From: JANXVV01 sp038230975
Lineage (GTDB): Bacteria > Planctomycetota > Phycisphaerae > Tepidisphaerales > Tepidisphaeraceae
Assembly: GCA_038230975.1 (NCBI GenBank)
Contig: JBBRMF010000014.1
Span: 1 to 40,189, forward strand
Reading direction: 5' to 3'
Length of the DNA stretch: 40,189 nt
Shown: positions 1 to 8,022 of the stretch, in pieces
Position numbering within the stretch: the first letter of the stretch is position 1
Layout: each line of letters starts with the position of its first letter
Translations under genes and position numbers: made by a program
The notes under the pieces: model-generated
What the model saw: only the letters and a program-made list of their open reading frames with translations
Told to the model about the DNA's origin: nothing
Databases searched by the model: none

Positions 1-66
1 AAGATGATTATGCCGATTCAGCTCATCGCGGAGCTTTTCGATACGCGCTTTTGCGGATGCACCCAT
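1..66 (-). CDS. ligA: NAD-dependent DNA ligase, N-terminal 22 codons only
   Basis: Reading leftwards from an ATG at 66-64, the first 22 codons give MGASAKARIEKLRDELNRHN and then HL at the window edge. This matches the start of the adenylation domain (Ia helix) of bacterial LigA, where an R.E.LR..LNRHN.LYY pattern is typical. The enzyme seals nicks in DNA using NAD+. Only the first 22 residues are inside the window, so no catalytic residue can be checked. The gene lies 101 bp downstream of ndk on the same strand, with a GC-rich hairpin between them. The assignment rests on a short stretch and is good but not certain. Confidence 0.7.
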   Translation of the reverse strand, partial: MGASAKARIEKLRDELNRHNHL

Positions 67-123
67 GCGGGAATTCTAACAACTCCGCGCGGCTTAAAAC
101 AGTCGGGAAAGATTTTGTCTGGT

Positions 124-156
124 CCCCTCCCCCCATGAGTACCTGGGGGGGAGGGG
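124..156. terminator. GC-rich perfect hairpin between ndk and ligA
   Basis: An 11-bp perfect stem pairs 124-134 with 146-156 around an 11-nt loop. It sits 12 bp past the ndk stop codon. There is no run of T on the minus-strand side, so it is either a weak or Rho-assisted terminator, or an attenuating or mRNA-stabilising hairpin between ndk and ligA. Confidence 0.5.
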
Positions 157-167
157 ATCGGAAAATA

Positions 168-638
168 CTACTCGGCCACACCCTTCCCGAAGTCATACAC
201 CCACTGCTGAATCGCTGGCGTCCAATCCAGTAATTCTTCCGGTTTGAAGAACAGCCCGAGTTCCCGCGTTGCTGCTTCCGGTGAATCAGAACCGTGAATT
301 AAATTGTACGAATTGCTGACACCAAAATCGCCGCGAATGGTGCCCGGTTCAGCTTTGGACCCAAACGTCGCACCCATCATTTTGCGAGCGATGGCAATGG
401 AATCTTTCCCTGAAAGCGCCAGCACCAACACCGGCGAACTGGTCATGAACTTCACCAGCCCGGCGTAGAATGGCCGTTCTTTATGAGGGGCATAATGCGT
501 TTCGGCAAGAGCTTGCGGAATCTTCATCAGCTTCGTGCCGACGACCTGCAAACCCTTTTTTTCAAATCGGGAAATGATCTCGCCGCAAATGCCACGTTGG
601 ACGGCGTCGGGTTTCAGAATAATGAGCGTACGTTCCAT
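168..638 (-). CDS. ndk: Nucleoside diphosphate kinase
   Basis: Cytoplasmic enzyme that moves the gamma phosphate from ATP to other nucleoside diphosphates through a phosphohistidine. The 156-residue product is slightly longer than the usual 140-150. It opens with the family start MERTLIILKPDAVQRG and carries the catalytic loop NLIHGSDSPEAA with the active histidine at H115. The ATP-binding Lys10 and the RGDFG segment (102-106) are also present. An AGGAG ribosome site lies 5 bp before the ATG, which fixes the start. It reads towards ligA 101 bp downstream. Its promoter region overlaps the old insertion-sequence fragment at 665-908. Confidence 0.97.
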   Translation of the reverse strand: MERTLIILKPDAVQRGICGEIISRFEKKGLQVVGTKLMKIPQALAETHYAPHKERPFYAGLVKFMTSSPVLVLALSGKDSIAIARKMMGATFGSKAEPGTIRGDFGVSNSYNLIHGSDSPEAATRELGLFFKPEELLDWTPAIQQWVYDFGKGVAE

Positions 639-664
639 GGAGTCTCCTAGCTTGGTTTTCGAGC

Positions 665-908
665 TTAATCGGGCCGACCTTTATACCGGGCGACGGGAAC
701 GGAAACAATTCGACTCGTTTCCCAACGAGACAAGATGCTCCAAACCCACCGCACCTGCCGGGTCGACGAACTCAGCAATCGCGCCGCCTCCACCTGCGTG
801 CGATTCCCCTCCAACACCAACGACATCACCTTCAAAACATCCCGTTCTCGACGGCTCACGACAAAAAAATCTCTCTCCATCCACTATTTATAAAATCGGA
901 CATTTCTA
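665..908 (-). pseudogene. ISNCY-type transposase 5' fragment with its terminal motif
   Basis: A minus-strand ORF from the ATG at 880 encodes about 71 residues. Its first half (RRERDVLKVMSLVLEGNRTQ, then VEAARLL..STRQVR) is the N-terminal helix-turn-helix of ISNCY-like transposases. After about residue 45 the match fades, which suggests a frameshift followed by truncation. The decamer TAGAAATGTC lies on the minus strand at 899-908, exactly 19 bp before the ATG. The same decamer at the same distance precedes the second ISNCY-like fragment at 7320, so this is read as the end of a decayed insertion sequence. No DDE catalytic domain remains. The fragment now forms part of the ndk upstream region. 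Confidence 0.55.
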
Positions 909-1033
909 TTTGCGCATGTCAGTAAACCATCTTCACATTTGTGAATTGCGATAAACATAAATATCATCGAACGGGTTGGTTCTCGAACTGAGGGGGCTTT
1001 ATTGTCTCCATGGTTGATCTATGGTAAGTCGGC

Positions 1034-1038
1034 GGAGG
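1034..1038 (+). promoter_or_regulatory. Ribosome binding site of the PEP-CTERM gene
   Basis: GGAGG, 7 bp before the ATG at 1046. It supports this start rather than the out-of-frame ATG at 1021, and shows that the gene was once properly translated. Confidence 0.7.
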
Positions 1039-1045
1039 GAGTGCC

Positions 1046-3073
1046 ATGAAGTTTGCGAAATATCGCGAGTCCGATTTCCGAAGCCTGTGGATCGCCTCCA
1101 TGGCAGTTTGCCTCCCGGCCGTAAACCCTGCAGCGGCGCAGCCCGCTATTTGGAACGGCCGCACCGGGAACTGGAACAACGCGGCGCTCTGGAATACCGG
1201 CATAGTCCCGAATGACCACACCATCGACGTATTGATCGATTCCGGAAATCCTGGCACGTCGGTAGTCAATCTCAATATTTCGGCTACCGCGCGCACCATC
1301 TCCCTCGACGCCGACGACACCCTTCAGTTCTCAAATTCAAAGAATCTTTATCTCACCGGCGGAGGTACATTTAATGGCAACGTGAATCTGGCGAAATTCG
1401 ATCTGATCCAAGCGATCGGATCGCAGATCTTCAGCGGCACTGGGCAAATAAGCCTCCTGGCCAAACAAGCAAATGGCAACGGTGGCTCGATCATTGTTGG
1501 AAGTGCGGACGGCATCACGCCTGCCACTCTCACGCTTGGAGCGGGCCTGACCGTGCGGGGAGCTGCTGGCTTTATAGGAACCGATCTGACGGACGGTTCA
1601 CACGTTGTTAATCAGGGAACAATCCTTACGGAATAAAACACCCGAGTTTCCGCTGCGTTAAATCTGAAAAACGTGATCAATCAAGGTACTGTGCGCTCAG
1701 ATGGCAGTTTCATCGAAGCCATCGATTTTCAAAATGCCTCTACCGGCGTCGTCACCGCCATCAACGGCTCATATCTCAGCCTCAATTTCCCGATGACGAA
1801 CAACGGACACATTGAATTATCCGATTCGACTCTTGTGGTGAATTCTTTTAATGTGCCACCGGGATCATTGGCCGCCAATTCAGGTACGATCACCGCACAT
1901 AATTCACGACTTATTCTGGCTGGAACATTATCTGCCGACGACTTGAATTCAATCCATCGTTCGGGAACCGGATCGACGACGCTCGCAGGGACTTTGCTGA
2001 ATAGTGGCCGCACGATTGAATTGAACACTTTAACCGGCAATTTGTCGTTGGAGTCGGCACGTATCGTAGGAGGCGCCATCTCAGCTGCAGGCAGTGCAAG
2101 CGTAAACCTCAATTATATAGCTGGCTATTCAAGTACGCTCGAAGACAACGTTGTATTGGGCGCAGACGTGCGAATCGGCCAAGGTATTTTGGAGTTCACT
2201 GGTGGTCTCACGATGGCCGGCAGCACCATCCGGTTTAGAACGCAGGACAGTCATCTAGGTTTCACCGGACTCGACGCGATATCCGGAACGGGCACCATCG
2301 ACTTGGAGAGTACCGCCGCCAGCATTCTTGCCGCATCGCCAGGCTCCGTTCTGGAAATCGGACCGGGCATTCAGGTCCGCGGCAAATTCGGAGTGATTGG
2401 TGGCGCATACGGGAGTTCAATTGAAAACACTTTTATCCTCAATCGAGGCAATATCACTGCCGACCCTGGACTTGGCCTATCTCTGATCAATGCCAGCAAT
2501 CTGGGATCAATCGAAGTTTCCGTCGGCGGAACCCTGTTCGCTCATCATTTTTCTCAAGCTGCCGGCAGCTTGCGAATAAATGGGACATTTACCTCCGACA
2601 ACGATGTCAGTCTCACCGGGGGTTTACTTTCCGGAACCGGCTCAATCAATCTCGTCGTTAATTCGAACGTAGCAAATCTCATCATCGGTGCCAACGTTTC
2701 TCCCGGCAACAGCATTGGCACACTCTCCGTGACGGGTCGCGTGACACTCACCGGCACCAGTCATTACACGGCCGAGTTACGCGGTGCAAATTCAGCTGAT
2801 TTACTTGCCATCGACGGCGACTTAACCCTCGGCAGTGGTTCGATGCTGGACTTGGCCTCATTGGGCGGCCTCGTCAACGGGCACAACTATCTCATCGCCA
2901 CCTACTCCGGTATGCTGACCGGAACTTTTTCGCAGGTCACCACCGGGTACGAAATTTCCTACGCCACTCCTCATCAAATCCTCGTCACTCCAATTCCTGA
3001 ACCGGGAACGGCCTGGCTGCTTGGATCCGCCATCGCTATTTCTACACGGCGGCGCAGAATCTTTAACAAATAG
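1046..3073 (+). pseudogene. PEP-CTERM surface protein, beta-rich repeat type, interrupted by one in-frame stop
   Basis: The reading frame from 1046 to 3073 is open except for one TAA at 1634-1636. Codons on both sides remain in the same frame and keep the same style of repeat (VNQGTILTE before, VINQGTVRSDGS after). The first half has a signal peptide ending near AAAQ and a W-N-G-x-TGNW-x5-W block typical of secreted PEP-CTERM or autotransporter-like passengers. The second half continues Gly/Asn/Thr-rich beta-helix-like repeats and ends IPEPGTAWLLGSAIAIS-TRRRR. That is a PEP-CTERM sorting signal: PEP, hydrophobic segment, basic tail, as processed by exosortase/XrtA systems. Unbroken, the protein would be about 675 residues. 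A GTG at 1673 lacks a convincing ribosome site. The 5' half is secreted but lacks the anchor, and the 3' half has the anchor but no signal peptide, so the gene is probably inactive unless the stop is read through or is a sequencing error. Confidence 0.8.
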
Positions 3074-3320
3074 GGAAAACAAAGGCAGAGTCGAGACGTG
3101 GCGCGGTGGCACATCGTGCTCCGTTTCCGCGTCCCGCTCATCGAACCGGACGTGCGGATTTGCCGCATCCGGCTCTCGGAGAAAGACTTTATGCGGTCGC
3201 CCACGGGAGGCTGCCGCGTCGTCCCTGCAGGACGACCAATCCAAGCCGATCGGTCGCGGCGTCAGTGATTCGCTTCTTCCCGACGCACGCCACCTTGTGC
3301 TGAGAAAACAAAGGGTCATA
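3074..3320 (-). mobile_element. Probable group II intron fragment (conserved hairpin region)
   Basis: On the minus strand this segment contains the hairpin GAGCCGGATGCGG ... CCGCACGTCCGGTTC (+ strand 3143-3175) followed by GATGAGCGGGACG. This block resembles one found next to group II intron reverse transcriptases, and it gives spurious ORFs reading ESRMRQIRTSGSMSG or PHVRFDERD in many bacterial genomes. No reverse transcriptase, domain V or domain VI was recognised, so this is at most a relic. It abuts the 3' end of the PEP-CTERM gene. The identification is from memory of such sequences and needs an Rfam search. Confidence 0.4.
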
Positions 3321-3651
3321 AGTTTTTTTTAATTCATTTCGGGTGAAGGGATATTGGATCGCATGGCATATCTCGGCTGGCAAGTGTAATTCGATGGACG
3401 CGCCGGCAAACTTTCGGTGCGCGAGCTAACGTTAATATGGCAAGGCCGGTCGACTTCGGATAAGGAACCTCGAAGACTCGGAAACCGCTCCTGGCTTGGA
3501 TAGTCGTTGGGTTGTTAGGCGAGAAGTCACTGGATTGAAGGATGCGAATGACATTAATTCTGCAGCCGCCCGCAACTCTAACTCCTGATAAAACCACGAC
3601 AAAAAGTTGCGTCGAGTGCGCCCTGCGTGTGGTTCTGCCATCACTCAGCCT
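3321..3651. other. Gene-free stretch
   Basis: A T-run (3323-3330) is followed by about 320 bp with only short uncharacterised open frames and no recognisable domain. It lies beyond the 3' end of the ABC transporter operon, whose last gene stops at 3652. No strong terminator hairpin was seen. Confidence 0.4.
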
Positions 3652-4575
3652 TCAATAGGCCTCGCGCATTCGCGGATCAATCCAGCCGTAGGTCATGTCC
3701 ACAATCAAATTGCCGACGACCACGAGCACCGCGCTCAGCAACACGGTTCCCATGATGATCGGCACGTCCAAATTGAACACGCTTTGGACCGCCAGTGTTC
3801 CCACTCCCGGCAGCGCGAAAACGCTTTCGACAAAGAGCACGCCTGCCAGAAGCCCCGCGATGTCAATGCCCAGGACGGTGACCACCGGAATCATCGCATT
3901 GCGCAGGGCGTGGCGAAACAGGATGCGAACTTCCGAAACCCCCTTGGCCCGGGCGCAGCGGATGAACTGGCTGTCGAGCACTTCACACATGTTGGTGTGG
4001 ATCAGCCGCGAGTAGTAGCCGATGAAGAGAATCGCCAGCGACGCGCTCGGCAGCAGCAGGTGTTGGAAACTTCGGAACCCCGCCACGGGAAACCATCCCA
4101 ACTTGTACGACAGCCAATACTGCATCATTCGCGCCAACCAGAACGAAGGCAGCGAAAGCGAAATCGCCGCAAGCACGAGTACCACGCGATCAAACCGCGA
4201 GCCGCGATATCGCGCCGTCAGCACGCCCAACGGTACGCTTACCACCATCCACATGACCACCGCCATCGCCGACAGCGCGATCGTGGTTGGCAGCCGGGAC
4301 AGGATCGCGCTGGCAACGGATTGCTCCGTTAAATACGATCGGCCCAGATCACCCGTCGCCAGTTGACCAAGGTAATGCCCCAGTCGCTTCCAGAGCGGAT
4401 CATCCAGATGGTACTTGGCCCGAATCTGTTGAATGACCTCCGGACCTGCCTTTGGGCCGGCAATCACTTTGCTCACATCGCCGGGAACCAGGTTGATCAG
4501 CAGAAACGTCAGCACCGCCGTGCCGAGCAGTGTGACCATCGACCAGAACAGGCGTTTTAATAGTCGTGTCGCCAT
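3652..4575 (-). CDS. Peptide-type ABC transporter permease (DppB/OppB family)
   Basis: Inner-membrane permease of 307 residues, the usual size for DppB/OppB. It has an N-terminal membrane segment (about 10-30), the LVPGD and LxDPLW..G.YL..L..GDLG..Y family signatures (about 29-80), and a BPD_transp_1 domain with five further membrane segments. The EAA loop reads IRCARAKGVSEVRILFRHAL (about 206-225) and is where the ATPase docks. It is the last gene of a three-gene operon, starting 4 bp after the solute-binding protein stop. The substrate (oligopeptide, nickel or sugar) cannot be told from sequence. No ATPase gene follows, so the complex must borrow one encoded elsewhere. Confidence 0.93.
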   Translation of the reverse strand: MATRLLKRLFWSMVTLLGTAVLTFLLINLVPGDVSKVIAGPKAGPEVIQQIRAKYHLDDPLWKRLGHYLGQLATGDLGRSYLTEQSVASAILSRLPTTIALSAMAVVMWMVVSVPLGVLTARYRGSRFDRVVLVLAAISLSLPSFWLARMMQYWLSYKLGWFPVAGFRSFQHLLLPSASLAILFIGYYSRLIHTNMCEVLDSQFIRCARAKGVSEVRILFRHALRNAMIPVVTVLGIDIAGLLAGVLFVESVFALPGVGTLAVQSVFNLDVPIIMGTVLLSAVLVVVGNLIVDMTYGWIDPRMREAY

Positions 4576-4579
4576 GCTG

Positions 4580-6214
4580 TTACTCGGTTAGCCAGAATCG
4601 CTCGTACCGCCAAAGCCAGACCGGATGCGGCCCCGTGCCGCGCAGTCGGCGGCTGTTCAGCCTCGGCATCTGCTCATGCAGAATCGGTGCCCACGGAGCG
4701 TCGAGCATGATCCTTTTCTCAACATCCTGGAACAATTGCGTTCGCCGTCTGACGTCCATCACCTCGTTGGCCTGGCTGAGAAGCCCATTGACGAACGGGT
4801 TGTTGTAGAACGCGAGATTGTTGCAGTCTGAATCGGTGATTCTCTGGCCACTGAAGAGCACATCCAGAAAGTCGCTCGGGTCGGGATAGTCTTCAAACCA
4901 ACCCGTGACACCGCACGGAATCTGGTGACGAGTGCCTGACTTGACGATGAACACCTCGCCGCCGACCGCATGCAACTCCGCTTGAATTCCAACCTGCTTC
5001 AGGTCCTGCTGCACGCCTGCGGCCAGCGGCCCGAAAATCGGGCTGTTTGTCTGATGCCAAAGCTCCGTTTTGAACCCATTGGAATATCCTGCTTCTTGCA
5101 GTAGTTGGCGTGCCTTGGCAGGATCATACTCGTACCCTTGAAGCCCGGGATTCGACCACGGCATCGACGGCGGGACAATTCCGCGCGCTGCGACGCCAAA
5201 TCCCCGATTGAGTTTGATCAGCCGATCAACGTTGACCGCATGGCATACCGCCCGACGGACGCGAACATCATCGAACGGCTTGATCTCGGTGTTCATGAAA
5301 AAATAATCGGTGCTGGCCGTGCCAATATACTGGAGGAGCGGCCGAAGGAGCGGATCGCGCTCGAACCGCACGACATCGGCGTGGGTCGCCGCGGAGCGGT
5401 CGAGCTCTCCGCGCTCGAGCATCATCGCATGCAGCGTCGGGTCGCCGCCGATCATGATCTCCACGGCATCCACGTTCCCGTCACTGCCCGAATAATACGG
5501 ATTTCGCTCCAGCCGATAGTGCACCCCTCGACGCCACTCGGCCACGCGATAAGGCCCGGTGCCGGTCAGGTGATATTGAAAATCATTGCCATATTGCTTC
5601 ACGACATCTCGCGGCAGCACGCCACCGGCAGCCATCGCCAGCACGTACCGAAACGTGAACTTCGGCTCCTTGAGCTCGATGATGAACGTCCGTCGATCCG
5701 GCGCTTTGAGCCCTGAGACATACGCCGCCTCCCCGTCTCGAAACTCCCGTGCCCCCAGGATGTCCAGAAAATAAGTCTGCGTTCCGGCGCCTGTTTTGGG
5801 ATCCAGCAACCTCTCGATGGAGAACAAATAGTCATCCGCCACGACTTCGCGGCCATTCGAGAAACGTACGCCAGCCCGCAGGTGAAAGGTGTAAGTTTTC
5901 CCATCTGCCGAAATGTTCCAGTCGCTGGCCTGGTCGGGGACCAGCTTAACGCCGTCATCAAAATCGATCAGTCCGCGAAACAATAACTTTTGCAGTGGAG
6001 CAGACTCTGTATCGAACGCGATGGCCGGATCGAGCGAGCGCCAATCTAATGTATACGCCAGATGGAGAGTGCCGCCGCGCCTGGGCTTTTCAGTTGGCGA
6101 GTTAGAACCCACAGCTGCAGTGGCGCTCGGAAGCCATAACATCACGAGGGCCAGCACTATCATGCAATTTTGGAGCATAGGTACCACTTCGTTCGCGACG
6201 GACTTCAACGACAC
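4580..6214 (-). CDS. ABC transporter solute-binding protein, family 5
   Basis: Exported substrate-binding protein of 544 residues, in the normal range for SBP_bac_5 (OppA/DppA-like). A hydrophobic signal peptide (about 14-34) is followed by RRGGTLHLAYTLDWRSLDPA, the usual start of the mature fold. The ADDYLFSIERLLDP (about 125-138), LTGTGPYRVAEW (about 216-227) and FYNNP..N.LL segments also fit family 5. There is no lipobox cysteine at the expected cleavage site, so it may be periplasmic rather than lipid-anchored. It sits between its two permeases (4 bp gaps on both sides), an unusual order because the binding protein more often comes first. Peptides or related small ligands are the likely cargo, by family. 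Confidence 0.92.
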   Translation of the reverse strand: MSLKSVANEVVPMLQNCMIVLALVMLWLPSATAAVGSNSPTEKPRRGGTLHLAYTLDWRSLDPAIAFDTESAPLQKLLFRGLIDFDDGVKLVPDQASDWNISADGKTYTFHLRAGVRFSNGREVVADDYLFSIERLLDPKTGAGTQTYFLDILGAREFRDGEAAYVSGLKAPDRRTFIIELKEPKFTFRYVLAMAAGGVLPRDVVKQYGNDFQYHLTGTGPYRVAEWRRGVHYRLERNPYYSGSDGNVDAVEIMIGGDPTLHAMMLERGELDRSAATHADVVRFERDPLLRPLLQYIGTASTDYFFMNTEIKPFDDVRVRRAVCHAVNVDRLIKLNRGFGVAARGIVPPSMPWSNPGLQGYEYDPAKARQLLQEAGYSNGFKTELWHQTNSPIFGPLAAGVQQDLKQVGIQAELHAVGGEVFIVKSGTRHQIPCGVTGWFEDYPDPSDFLDVLFSGQRITDSDCNNLAFYNNPFVNGLLSQANEVMDVRRRTQLFQDVEKRIMLDAPWAPILHEQMPRLNSRRLRGTGPHPVWLWRYERFWLTE

Positions 6215-6218
6215 TGAC

Positions 6219-7175
6219 TTACTTCGCTGCTCTTGGGTCGAGCACTTCCTGCAATCCCTGCCCGAGCAGGTTGAACGCTAGAACCGTCAGCGCAATCGCC
6301 AGACCCGGGACGACAACCAGTCGCGGTGCCATCGCAAAATAGGGCTGGCCGTCGGCGAGCATCGATCCCCATGTCGCTGTCGGCTGCGGCACGCCCACTC
6401 CCAGGTAGCCGAGTCCTGCTTCAAGCAGGATCGTGTTGGAGGTGCTCATGGCTGCCAGCACGATAATGGTAGGCAAAACGTTCGGCAGAATATGCCGCAC
6501 AATAATGCGTCTGTTCGATGCCCCCACGGCTCGCGCGGCGACCACAAACTCCCGCTCTTTGATTTCCAACACCTGCCCCCGAACCACGCGCACGATGCCG
6601 GGCCAGACCACCAGCCCAATGATCAGAAAGAGGCTCGTCATCCCCGGTTTCAAACGGACGTCCAGAAAGTGCCACGGCAGAGAAGCCGGATGCAGATGGA
6701 GGACTTTTCCGTCCATCAGGCCGGCAAACGCGATCGCCAGCAGAATGGCCGGAATCGACATATTCATTTCGGTGAACCGCATCAGCCCCATGTCGATCTT
6801 TCCCCCATAAAAGCCCGCCGCCAATCCCACGGAGACTCCAATCACGGTTGCGACGATCATCGCTCCAATCCCGATCGTGAGCGAAACGCGAGCGCCATAG
6901 ACGACGCGCGAAAGCACATCCCGGCCCAGATGATCCGTCCCCAGCGGAAATGCTTTTCCCGGAGAGACCGGCATGCCGTCATCGTCGAGCCCCGTCGATT
7001 GTTGATCGTCAGGAGAGTTCAGAACGTGAAACGTGGTGAGCGGCGGTGCCAGGAGCGCCGCCAGGCTGAGCACAACGAGGATCAGTGTCCCGGCCGTTAC
7101 AAGCCGATTCTTAAGAAGCTTCAACAGCGTCCCATCGTGGGGTGGAACTGTAAGTGTATTGCCGATTGGAGACAT
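6219..7175 (-). CDS. Peptide-type ABC transporter permease (DppC/OppC family)
   Basis: First gene of the three-gene importer operon, 318 residues. It has the N-terminal OppC_N segment with one membrane helix (about 24-46), the family motif FPLGTDHLGRDVLSRVVYGA (about 77-96), and a BPD_transp_1 domain. The EAA loop reads EFVVAARAVGASNRRIIVRH (about 208-227). It pairs with the DppB-like permease encoded downstream. A weak hairpin (7183-7188 with 7200-7205) lies just upstream of the start. No strong ribosome site is visible before the ATG at 7175. Confidence 0.93.
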   Translation of the reverse strand: MSPIGNTLTVPPHDGTLLKLLKNRLVTAGTLILVVLSLAALLAPPLTTFHVLNSPDDQQSTGLDDDGMPVSPGKAFPLGTDHLGRDVLSRVVYGARVSLTIGIGAMIVATVIGVSVGLAAGFYGGKIDMGLMRFTEMNMSIPAILLAIAFAGLMDGKVLHLHPASLPWHFLDVRLKPGMTSLFLIIGLVVWPGIVRVVRGQVLEIKEREFVVAARAVGASNRRIIVRHILPNVLPTIIVLAAMSTSNTILLEAGLGYLGVGVPQPTATWGSMLADGQPYFAMAPRLVVVPGLAIALTVLAFNLLGQGLQEVLDPRAAK

Positions 7176-7266
7176 CCGATTGGCCCGGTAAATCTGTTCC
7201 CGGGCAGCTTAACATATCTCAGTTCAATCCTGAAAGGGGTTGAAATGGGGTCGTGTTGTACCGCGA

Positions 7267-7306
7267 TAGAAATGTCAGGGTCTCTCCGCTTTAGAAATGT
7301 CAGGGT
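7267..7306 (+). repeat. Direct repeat at an ISNCY-type insertion-sequence end
   Basis: The 15-mer TAGAAATGTCAGGGT occurs at 7267-7281 and again at 7292-7306, 25 bp apart. The second copy ends its TAGAAATGTC core 19 bp before the ATG of the transposase fragment at 7320. These look like transposase-binding repeats at an insertion-sequence end. The same core precedes the related fragment at 665-908. Confidence 0.55.
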
Positions 7307-7319
7307 GTAAGGCGAGGGG

Positions 7320-7592
7320 ATGGAACCACTTTCATTGAGTTTGAAGGAGCGTCGTCGGCTGGATGTTTTGGGTCAGGTTCGTGACGGGGGGCTGTCGGTG
7401 GCCGAAGCGGCGCGGCTTCTCGGGGTGAGCGAGCGACAGGCATGGCGGTTGAAGCGGCGTTATGCGACGCGTGGTGATGCGGGGTTGGCGCACGGGCCCC
7501 TTCCTTGCAATGACACTGCGACGACGGATTCTAGTCACGGGCATTGTCAGTTCAATGGCGTAACACCTGCGGACGTCCCCTCGGTGCCGTAA
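7320..7592 (+). pseudogene. ISNCY-type transposase, N-terminal fragment
   Basis: The 90-residue ORF begins MEPLSLSLKERRRLDVLGQV. It contains a clear helix-turn-helix (VAEAARLLGVSERQAWRLKR, about 26-45) and the GDAGLAHG segment that leads into the catalytic part of ISNCY/IS481-like transposases. From about residue 60 the sequence is unrelated, so the gene is cut after its DNA-binding domain and no DDE residues remain. The upstream repeats show that this is the intact left end of the element. It marks the left side of the decayed island 7260-10930. Confidence 0.7.
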
Positions 7593-7675
7593 GACCCAAT
7601 GACTTTCGGACGAACCTTTACAGAGAGGTTCCGGCAGCGATCCGCTACCGCAGCGATGGCTTTCTGAATCCCCAT
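7547..7675 (-). CDS. Small ORF of unknown function (42 aa)
   Basis: ATG at 7675, overlapping by a few bases the stop of the ORF at 7677-7931. The product begins MGIQKAIAAVADRCRNLSVK and ends SYGTEGTSAGVTPLN. I do not recognise it. It runs into the end of the transposase fragment and may itself be the 5' stump of a longer gene. An AGAGGAAAAG purine stretch lies upstream of the ATG. It could be real, truncated or spurious. Confidence 0.25.
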   Translation of the reverse strand: MGIQKAIAAVADRCRNLSVKVRPKVIGSYGTEGTSAGVTPLN

Positions 7676-7676
7676 T

Positions 7677-7931
7677 TCATGTTCTTTTCCTCTCTGTGCG
7701 AATGAAGTCCGGTCCCCGCCGAAACGGCTGATGCTTCCGATACATCCTCGTGATCCGTTCGAGCACCACCGGATCACTGACGCCGAGTGCCGCCAATCGC
7801 CGCTTGCAGAATCTCACACAGTTGGGCAGCGTGATCGGCCTTCCCGCGATCACCGAACGCCGCAACACACGCATCGTGCGTAGGAATGCCAGTCGAACGG
7901 CACGCTGTTGATGAGGATTCTCGCTCTTCAT
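7677..7931 (-). CDS. Hypothetical basic protein (84 aa)
   Basis: The longest frame reaches 7958, but an ATG at 7931 giving MKSENPHQQRAVRLAFLRTM is the simpler start. The product is strongly basic (many Arg and Lys) with no membrane segment and no domain that I recognise. It lies between an insertion-sequence relic and a WYL regulator, on the same strand as the regulator and 92 bp downstream of it. It could be a small nucleic-acid-binding protein or a remnant of a mobile-element gene. Function unknown. Confidence 0.4.
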   Translation of the reverse strand: MKSENPHQQRAVRLAFLRTMRVLRRSVIAGRPITLPNCVRFCKRRLAALGVSDPVVLERITRMYRKHQPFRRGPDFIRTERKRT

Positions 7932-8022
7932 GGCATCCTTGCCCGTTGTTGGCCCCACGTTGTCATGACTCTAGCCTTGCAAAGCCCACTGACACCCGTA
8001 TGTCAGGGCGATGTTCGGACTC

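Noticed and set aside
3607..4366. Long plus-strand open frames over the OppB-like permease gene
   Set aside because: Antisense to a well-supported permease gene; the translations are His/Arg/Gln-rich with no domain.
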